Source: Prorocentrum cordatum (Eukaryota > Sar > Dinophyceae > Prorocentrales > Prorocentraceae). Taken from it: a DNA stretch of 57,071 bases. Where the stretch lies: positions 20,001-77,071 of the forward strand of contig CAUYUJ010003663.1 of assembly GCA_963575745.1 (NCBI GenBank), read 5' to 3'. This document shows, in pieces, positions 49,672 through 57,071 of the stretch. The stretch's first letter is position 1; every line of letters starts with the position of its first letter. The notes beneath the pieces are model-generated. The model worked only from the letters and a program-made list of their open reading frames with translations, had not been told where the DNA came from and searched no databases. The position numbers were made by a program, and so were the translations under genes.

Positions 49672-51097
49672 GGCGAGAAGCGGCTCCCTGCCACTTCTTG
49701 CCACACATGCTTGCGTGAGCACGCGGGCTTGGGATCCCCCCCAGCAGGGTGTTTGTGCAATTGCAGTGTCTGCGCTGCCGTGCGATCACGCTGATAGCTT
49801 CCCTGGAAGCCTTGCAAGCCGCGAGGCGCCAGAAGGCGGTGGTTGAGCACCTCCGCCCGCGACTCGCGCCGGGGGTTCATCGCCCCCTTGGGGAGGTGGG
49901 CCGCCCCGACGGGGCGTAGCAGCGTGACCGCTTCCATGTCTTCATTCCTCCTGCTACTCCTTCTCCTCCGCCTCCTCTTCCGCATCCTGCTCCTCTTCCC
50001 ACTTCTCCCTCGCTCATCTCCTCTACTCCTGCTGCTCCTCGCCTCTTCTGTTTCAGAGGCGACTCGGGGCCAGAGGGATGTTTCCAGTGCGAGTGCGGGT
50101 GTGCATATTGAGGAGGTGAGCGGGAGCGACTGAGTCATGTGTGTTGCACGTGTGTGCGCATCAGGAGAATCCATGAGAATCTTGCTGCTCCTCCTCCTCC
50201 TCTTCCTCTTTCTCCTTCTCCTCCTGATCCTGCCCATCCACCCTCCGCTCCTGTTGGTGCGGGAGCTGGTGGGACCTCCTCCTCCTCCTCCTCCTCCTCC
50301 TCCTCCTCCTCCTCCTCCTCCTTCACTGGCATCCTTGCCATGCTCTTCCTTATTTACCCCCCCTTCCCCTGCTCGTCTACATCCCTCGAAGAAGAAGCAC
50401 ATTACACAATTATAAACCGAACATTTTCTTCGGGTGGAGGGCAAAGGGTGAAATCTGGAATGCCGTTTCGATGGATTATCGAGGTTTGGATCTGCAAAAG
50501 GTGCGTCACAAGACGGATTGATTTTCGCGGTGCAAAGCCCATATGTATTTCACCCTCAGCCCTCCACCTTAAGAACATGCTCAGATACCCCTGAAAGTGT
50601 ATACGTATGCAGCGTTTGGGTTCATGCGTCCACTGCTAGTCCTCATCCCCCTCCCCCCCCGCACTCCTCCAGGGTTGCCCCCAGCGCCCCCGCCCACCCG
50701 AGTTCCAGCGCGCGCCCCACGCGCCCTGTGCCGCGGCGAATTCCATCGACGGCACCAGCCCGTAGGGAGTGCAAAGAAAACACGCCCAGGGCATCTCCTC
50801 ATCCTTCTCCTTCCCTTCCATCTTTCACCGCCTGCTTCTACCCCTCTTCCTCCTCCTCATCCTCCTGCTCCTCTTCCCCCTCCTCGTGCTCCTGTTCCTC
50901 CACATGTTCCGTTTTCGCATAGTTTTCCTCCTGTTCCTACTCCACCTTCTCCTCCTCACCCTCCTCTTTCGCCGCCTCCTGCTCCTCCCTCCCCCTTCTC
51001 GTCCTCCTCGTCTTTCGCCCCCCGTCCCTCCCATTCTCCAGGCGGGGGGGGGAGTGTGGAGGCCTCCTCCTCCGGAGGAGGAGGGCAGGGGGGAGGC
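49672..51097. other. No gene recognised; pyrimidine tracts
   Basis: CCT tract at 50,276-50,323. Imperfect CTCCTCC-rich sequence at 49,945-50,045, 50,185-50,240 and 50,800-51,040. The rest is mixed without a motif. Confidence 0.45.
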
Positions 51098-51171
51098 CAT
51101 AGAGGAGGAGGAGGAGGAGGAGGAGGAGGAGGAGGAGGAGGAGGAGGAGGAGGAGGAGGAGGAGGAGGATT
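51098..51171. repeat. (GGA)n tract
   Basis: About 24 GGA units. Confidence 0.95.
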
Positions 51172-51394
51172 CCTGACCACCCTTCTGGTATGGCTCCTCG
51201 GCACCAGTGGGTGGCGTCGGGCGCGCGTGCGCGCACAGACCCGTTTTCACGAGAGCAGCTAGCAGCTGCGGAGGTCGACGGGGGCGCATTCGACGCGGCC
51301 AGCACCGCGACCGGGAGCGGTGAACCCGACGCCACGACAGAGACAGAGACCGCGACCATGACCGAGACAGAGACATAGCGCGCGATCGACAGCA
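51172..51394. other. No gene recognised
   Basis: GC-rich, ends in GACAGAGAC/GACCGAGAC words at 51,338-51,375. Confidence 0.35.
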
Positions 51395-51565
51395 GTACAC
51401 CTTAGGCGATGCTTAAGAAAACTTAAGTTTTCGGCCAGAGTCTCGATTATTCTTACTGTTTCAATGTAAATCCTAAGATTTTAATAGAAATGTTGGGTTT
51501 TTATTCAAGTTCTGAGACTATGAATTTCTTAACCCATGATTTCTTAAGCATTTCGCAGGGTGTAC
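51395..51565. mobile_element. AT-rich inverted-repeat element M4
   Basis: 171 bp. GTACACC...GATGCTTAAGAAA on the left mirrors TTTCTTAAGCATTTCGCAGG GTGTAC on the right. GAGTCTCGA / TGAGACTAT are inner pairs. The interior is strikingly AT-rich in a GC-rich neighbourhood. Single copy in the window. Confidence 0.7.
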
Positions 51566-52598
51566 GAGACATAGTACGCGCCGCCGCCAGCCCCACCGTC
51601 ACCGGCACGTAAAGGCATCTACCCGCCACGCTCAGTCGACACGACGCCGCCATTGCCCGACGCCTGGGCGGACAAGAACACGACCCCGTGGCCATCCAGA
51701 AAGCTCACGCTCGGCAAGACGCTCAACATAAGGAAGTCTGACAGGGGCCGTGCCTCCGACCTCACCATCTTCGTTTTCTCGCGCTCACGGAGGTGGCCCC
51801 AATCGCAGATTCATGTTGCGACTTCTTGGGGGCCGCGACGTCGTCATCCCTCGTGCAGCCGCTCTCGCTCGTGCCCTACAACTACCTGGCCGCGGAGGCC
51901 ACCACCGATTTGAGGTTCACGAGCCGCCCGGGAGCGCCATCATCCAAGACCAGCACGCCCCGCTCCACGTCAAACCAGACAAGAATCTTCGTCGCAGCCG
52001 AATGGGAACTCAAACAAATAGTCACTGGCGCTCTGCCAAAACCACTACCCGATCCTCGATGGGCGCGCGCCTTGGTCAAGGGCACATGCTCTGCGACGCC
52101 ATCCACGCCGCCAAGCTGGAGATCGCGAGCATACCTGGCGTGGGACAACACGCACTGGATTTAACATGCGTTGGACCCGTGGGCATCCGGCAAAGGACAG
52201 ACACAGTGTTGGACCGCCGGGCTTCTTCCATGCAAGCTGAGAGCGTCCCCTTGCTGAACCTTCCCAACTCCATCCTGAACGACAAGGTCTGCCTCATGGG
52301 ACTGGCGTTGAGCATCGCAGGGGCCAAGCACAGGCTTACAACATGCCGGATCATGATCACGGGGGGCATCTGCATTTATTAGGCGAGGTCCGCTCCCATT
52401 TGCGCAAGATGAATGTCTCACTCAAAAAGATCGATTTCTGTTCGAGCAAGCCCCTGCCTCAACATCTTCGGTGACTTCTGCTTCGAGTACGTCTTCTTCA
52501 GGCTCAACGAGCTCTTCATCGCCACGTTCTTCCAGTTCTTCTTCCCCGTCTACGCCCGAGGTGCTACCACCACCGGCGGCGCCTACTCCGTCGCCTAA
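51566..52598 (+). pseudogene. Upstream part of a retroelement relic
   Basis: Several overlapping plus frames. The longest (51,750-52,382) reads RAHGGGPNRRFMLRLLGGRD and DQHAPLHVKPDKNLRRSRMG; another (51,793-52,164) reads SLVPYNYLAAEATTDLRFTS. No domain can be named with confidence. From 52,471 a Ser/Pro-rich low-complexity linker (TSASSTSSSGSTSSSSPRSS, VLPPPAAPTPSP) leads to the endonuclease segment. Position, strand and style suggest an ORF1-type region joined to the endonuclease by a disordered linker, with at least two frame changes. Mid-GC composition differs from the GC-rich surroundings. Confidence 0.35.
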
Positions 52599-53518
52599 AT
52601 GCCTGCATCGGCGGCCACATCCGCGGCCTCCGCCGCTCACCAGGCGCGCTGGAACGCCAGAGGCCTTCTCTGCCACGACGTCCGCAAGCGCTGGGAAAAG
52701 ATGCGACAACTCGCCCCCTTCTCCAAGAGAAGCGCCCATGTCCTGCAGCAGGTTCACGGCTCCCAGTAGGACCTGGCAGCCCATGCGGCCAGGCTGCTTC
52801 CTTGCCACTGCGACGTCTACTTCAATGGCTGTGGTGACAGCAGAGGCAAGAGAGGAATTTTCCTGGCGCCGTCTTCATCGGCTCCTGGCTCACAGGTGTC
52901 CGCCAGCTTCTCGCTACTGCACCAGGCCAAGTCGCGACGCTGTACACAACCAACCAGAACACGTGGTTCGATATGCTGATCACGCGCGCTCGCAACCATG
53001 ACCTACTTCCTGAAGAACTGGGGCAGGTTACGAATGCCTGGCGCCCGGCACTCAGATGGGCGCGACGCAACCCGTCGCAGAGAATGTTTGTGGCCATGGG
53101 CGATCTCAACATGAGCGCCACCCTGTCCTTCAACTTCTTGGGCCGGGCCCCGCGGCGAGAACAAACGCGTTGGGGGCAATTGTTCACGTCCATCGCGGAG
53201 ATCTCGCAGGACCTGGGCATTAGTGACCGCGCCATCCTGCAATTGTCTACGATTTCAGTCACAGCGGCGCACGTCGAGGAGCAGGCCATAGACCCCACCA
53301 TCTTCTACGACCCGTCCTACCAGACGCACTTCCCACCCCTGCAGACCCATACCGTCAGGGCCAACCTCACTCCCGCTGCGCGGCGGCAACATGATCTCAT
53401 CATGCAGGACGCGCATCGGCTCAACGTAATTTTTCAGCAGCGGGCCACCCTGAAGGACCACAGCCGAAGTGCCCGCAACGGTTGCCAGAGTGGTATAGCC
53501 AAGGCCGCTACCACCTAG
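52599..53518 (+). pseudogene. Endonuclease/exonuclease/phosphatase (EEP) domain of a non-LTR-type retroelement, inactivated
   Basis: Frame 1 (ATG 52,599) reads ARWNARGLLCHDVRKRWEKM, RQLAPFSKRSAHVLQQVHGS and YFNGCGDSRGKRG, matching the start of EEP endonucleases (WNARGL, then Q-x-VHG in place of the usual E of QE). A TAG interrupts it at 52,767. Around 52,855 the sense passes to another frame, FIGSWLTGVRQLLATAPGQV ... SQRMFVAMGDLNMSATLSFN, which holds the GDLN motif with the catalytic Asp/Asn, and continues to TAG at 53,516. The EEP domain nicks target DNA before reverse transcription in LINE-type elements. A stop, a frameshift, the missing catalytic Glu and no recognisable reverse transcriptase downstream show that the copy is dead and 3'-truncated. 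Confidence 0.6.
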
Positions 53519-53784
53519 AGGTCAATTGCGATGGCCCCCATTCCAAGTCCTGCGACGAGCTCAATGCCGCAATGGGCAATGCAGAATCCGTCGACCATGA
53601 GCGCCACATCGGCGGTGCCACCAAGAACCAGCAGAATGGGCCACGACACGCAGCTGGACCAGGCCAGCTCTCGCACCGAGTGGGGCACGGTCCGCGTAAG
53701 GGGTACGCTGGAATGTGCGAGGGCAGGAGGAGGACGAGAGAGAGAGAGAGGTGAAAGGAGGAGGGGAAGGAGACGGAGAAGGAG
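53519..53784. other. No gene recognised
   Basis: Mixed sequence, perhaps more of the retroelement, then GAGA/GGA purine tract at 53,725-53,790. Confidence 0.35.
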
Positions 53785-54070
53785 GAGGACCAGTGTAGAT
53801 CCAAGGCTCATCAACGATGTTGCAGTAAACTCTCCCTCGAAGCTCCCTGTTCATTTGCCCCTACCAGGGTTCATTTCCACTGAGGGAAGTTCCCCGTTGG
53901 AAGACAGCCGTCTGAAAATCCTGAACCGTGCCAGAGCTCCGTTCACGCCATGAATCAACATTACTGCTTTGCGTCTTGACGATCCTGAATCGTGCCAGAA
54001 TGCCATTCTGGTGACTTCAACACCGCGAATTAACGTGATTGTCGCGCTCTGACAGCCCTTCCACGTGCCA
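53785..54070 (+). repeat. Dispersed repeat D5, copy 2
   Basis: Same block order as 15,690-16,010. CCTGAAYCGTGCCAGA occurs twice (53,921 and 53,982), showing a short tandem of about 61 bp. Confidence 0.55.
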
Positions 54071-54300
54071 AAACACGATCGAAGACGCCTACGGCGAATC
54101 ACCGCCACCCCCGGCCTTTTGGAAAGAGCCTATGTGTCCGAAAGTTGCGACTACAGTTTGGCCTAGATATCGGAGCATGTTTTGCCCGAGTTGGTTTGGA
54201 AAGCTTACGGAGAACACGTGGAGGAGGAAGAGGAGGATGAGGAATGGGAGGGGAAGTAAGAGGAGGGAGAGGAGGAAGAACAGTAGGGGGATGAGGAGGA
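54071..54300. other. No gene recognised
   Basis: Unassigned, then GGA/GAA-rich purine sequence at 54,215-54,300. Confidence 0.4.
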
Positions 54301-56035
54301 AGCAACCTTTCGGGTGCCTCTTGGGGATCTCTTGGGTCGTCTGGGGCCCTGTGGCCGTCGTGGGGGCCTCTTGGGCGGACTCGGAGGCATCTTGGACCCT
54401 ATTGGGCCATCTTGGAGGCCATCTTGGGCCTTCCCGGGCCGTCTTGGAAGCCATCTTGGAAGCCATCTTGGGCGAACTTGGACGCCCTCCTGGGGCCGTT
54501 TTTGGAGGAGTCCTGGGCCGTCAGGAAGTCGTCGTGGAAGCCTTTGGAGCTAGCTTGGCGCGATTGTGAGGGCCTCTTGGGCCGTCTTGGGCCGTCGGAA
54601 GCCCGAACGGAAGCAAATGCCAACATGCTTCTAAAGCCTAAGGGACATACATGACTTTGGCCTATTCGGGTCCTCCCAGGAACCTCTTGGAGGCCGCCTG
54701 GGCCGTCTTGGACGCTTCTTAGGGCCTTATTGGCCCGTCTTGGGCCGTCTTGGAGGCGTCTTGGGCGGCCTTGGGAGCATCTTGGACCCTCTTGGGCCGT
54801 CGTGGAGGCCATCTTGGACCCTCTTTTTGGGCCGTCTTAGAGGCCATCCTGGGCAATCTCGAGCGAACTTGGAGGCCTCTCGGGGTCGTGTTGGAGGCTT
54901 CTTGCGCCGTCATGAGGTCATCTTGGAGGCCTTTGGGGTTATATTGGGGCGATCTTGGGGGCCTCTTGGGCCGTCTTGGGCTGTCGGAAGGCCGAAAACT
55001 AGCACATACCAAAATGCTTCGAACACCTAAGGGAAACACATGATTTAGGCATCTTCATGCCCCTCTGCAGAACGTCTTGGTGACCCTCTTGGGACCTCTT
55101 GGAGGCCTCTTGGGCGCCTCTTCGGCCCTTTTGCACCTTGGAGGCTTCTTGGGCGGACTTGGAGGCATCTTCGACAATCTTGGGTCGCCTTGGAGGCCAC
55201 CTTGGACCATCGCAATCTCGGGCCATCTGAGCCGTTTTTGAGGCCATCTTGGGTTATCCTGGAGCGAGAAAGGCATTGACAGACAGATTTTGGGGTCCCT
55301 TTCGGGTGGCCGGCGGGATCGGCCGAAGTTCTAGGGGGGACTTTTTTGTGGAAAAGAACCAAAACGAAACAAGTAGGGTATGGCACGCCAGGCACCCCTG
55401 TGATAAATCAACAGGGGGCGGCGGATCTAGTGGCATTCTTCCCATCCCGCCACCGTGCCTGAATTGTGAGTTAGAGGTGTCTTGATGTTCGTTTGGACAT
55501 CCTGGGAGGCCTCTCGGAGGCCTCTTGGATGCAGTTTTGGAGCATATTGGGAGCCGTTTGGGGCCTCTTTTTGGGCCTCTTGAGGCCTCTAGGAGAATTG
55601 TCGGTTCGTGTTCCCCCTCTTGGGCTCGTCTTGGGGCCGTTTTGGGGCCCTCTTGGGCAATCTGGGGCGCCTCTTGGGCAGTTTTGGGGCACTCTTGGAC
55701 CGTCTTGGGGCCCTCTTGGGGGCCTCTTGGGCCGTCTTGGAGCGGTCTTGAGGGCTTCTGGGGCCATCTTGGAGCGTCGGAAGCCCGAAAACGCGAGAAC
55801 GCGAACACCATGGAAACACACGAGGGACATCAATGATTTGTGCCTCTTTGGGTCCCCTTGGGGGTCCTCTTGGAGCGCTCTTGGGGATTATTTGAGGCCA
55901 CTTGGGGCGTCTTGGGGCCATCTTGGGCGTCTTGGAGCGCTCTTGGGCTGTCTTGGAGGTCTCTTGGGTGCTTCTTGGGCCCCTCTGGGTCCGTCTTGGA
56001 GCTCCCTTGCCTTTGGAAAATCATGCGAGACCGCC
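54301..56035 (+). repeat. CTTGG-type degenerate array, copy 3, four macro-units
   Basis: Each unit is 250-330 bp of GGCCTCTTGG, GCCATCTTGG and GCCGTCTTGG words followed by a 60-80-bp A-rich linker beginning GTCGGAAGCCCGAA and ending ACATGAYTT.GGCCT (linkers at about 54,592, 54,985 and 55,777; a different one at 55,265-55,490). Minus-strand frames rich in PRRPKRPPRGPQ derive from this and are not genes. Confidence 0.75.
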
Positions 56036-56450
56036 CAGGAGCCCCTGATATACTACAATCCCCCAGTCCTGAATACTGAGAACAGAGAGCACATGAGAGC
56101 CTGGGGGTAACTACAGTTCGTGCCTCGACGCACGGTGGCGGATTTCTGGGGCGTTGATCATGATGATCATTGAAGCTGCTGTAAGCTCATGAAACGAAAT
56201 GTGCACGGCGCTAGGGCGAGGGCCACATTTTGAACAGGTACCGCCATCAATCCGTCAAGCTCTTGCCTTGAGGCGAATCTGCGCGGCGCTGAGGCGAGAG
56301 CCTCATGTTGAAAGCGCCTCGTCACCCTTCCGTGAAACTGCTCCGCAAATGTCAGGCCTAAGTAAGGGTCATCAGTGGTGAGGAAGTCTCTGGTGAAACG
56401 CCCAAACCGCCTTGCCGACACGTCTCGGGGTGCGACAGGGAGGAGTGACT
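56036..56450 (+). repeat. 83-90-bp tandem repeat, second locus
   Basis: GAARCTGCT, GCRCGGCGCTRAGGCGAG, CACATTTTGAA and CCATCAATCCGTCAAGCT units at 56,173, 56,255 and 56,333, matching 16,011-16,330, then ACACGTCTCGGGGTGCG as there. Confidence 0.65.
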
Positions 56451-56764
56451 TACCCGGAGGTCCGACACTGCAAAAGTCAATGCAACACCGCAAAGGATCA
56501 CGACTGGAGCCCTGGACTCCATCTCTCTGCGTCTCTGTTGTTCGAGCTGGATAGATCCTGTGAGGGTCCTGGGGCCCGAAGTGGGGCGAACAACATACTC
56601 CTTGTGAAGAAGTTGCAGCGCCAAGATCCCAGGGCACACAAGGAAAAAAGGAATGGCGAGAGGCACCTGCGGACCGGAGCGCCTTGAGGGACGCCCTCGC
56701 CCTTGCTTGTTGAGGCGCCTGCGCTCGGCCACAGACTGCCCGGAGCGCCGGGCGCCCTGCGACG
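56451..56764. other. No gene recognised
   Basis: Mixed sequence without a motif. Confidence 0.35.
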
Positions 56765-56952
56765 GGAGGAGAGATGAGGAGGGGGAGGAGGAGGGGGAGG
56801 AGGAGGAGGAGTAGGGGGAGCAGGAGGAGGAGGAGGAGGAGGAGGAGAGGAGGAGGAGGAGGAGGGGAGGGGGAGGAGGAGGGGGAGGGGAGGAGGAGGA
56901 GGAGGAGGAGGGAGGAGGAGATGAGGAGGAGGAGGAGGAGGAGGAGGTAGGT
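56765..56952. repeat. (GGA)n tract with GGGGGA variants
   Basis: Imperfect GGA array on the plus strand, then GC-rich sequence with GAGCGCGCC repeats to the window end. Confidence 0.9.
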
Positions 56953-57071
56953 AGGACAGCCCCGAGGGGAAGAGTCGAGCGCGCCTGAGCGCGCCCGCCG
57001 AGCGGGCGCGACCGCGGGCACCTGGTCACCACCCGAGGTGCCAGGTTCCCGACCGTGTCGTCGAGCTCACA

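Noticed and set aside
54089-56024. PRRPKRPPRGPQ-like minus-strand proteins
   Set aside because: By-product of GGCCTCTTGG words read on the other strand.

Overview
The window is almost certainly nuclear DNA of a dinoflagellate. The strongest sign is a near-complete genomic relic of the dinoflagellate trans-spliced leader (19,447-19,468, two mismatches to the 22-nt leader as I know it). Supporting signs are a GC-AG intron bounded by an AGGCG direct repeat inside a helicase fragment (23,018-23,170), EF-hand exons, remains of an endonuclease/exonuclease/phosphatase retroelement of a type common in dinoflagellates, high GC, and very repeat-rich sequence with isolated short exons. I cannot name the species.

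Layout. 0-10.2 kb: exon-like islands (EF-hand pieces at 194, 4,325 minus and 7,170; a spliced-looking exon at 5,696-5,838) among foldback elements, microsatellites and two hairpin satellites, then a 251-codon coiled-coil ORF on the minus strand (9,381-10,136). 10.2-18 kb: an 89-bp satellite, long GGA tracts, three kinds of short inverted-repeat elements, a CATCCT hexamer array and a CTTGG-rich degenerate array. 18-24.2 kb: a GGCAC-rich tract, the spliced-leader relic with a coiled-coil ORF behind it, a perfectly placed hairpin, the largest 77/89-bp satellite array, and a 5'-truncated PIF1/UvrD-type helicase fragment. 24-29.5 kb: lower-GC, mostly unrecognised sequence with one clear EF-hand exon (25,613). 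29.5-39.2 kb: about 9 kb of imperfect GAC trinucleotide repeat, split by a 0.7-kb AT-richer island. 39.2-45.4 kb: a tandem duplication whose two copies keep similar small hydrophobic ORFs, plus two copies of a long-TIR element. 45.5-57 kb: near-perfect palindromes, retroelement relics, a broken minus-strand gene, and a 1.8-kb CTTGG-type array.

Few intact genes can be supported, and no operon-like or pathway logic is visible. The plus-strand EF-hand exons could belong to one very long gene with repeat-filled introns, but that is inference. The most informative content is the collection of short non-autonomous inverted-repeat elements: about ten distinct families in 57 kb, several with two or three copies in the window, and one candidate sitting exactly where an intron would be. 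Most long open frames here are by-products of stop-free triplet repeats and have not been annotated as genes.
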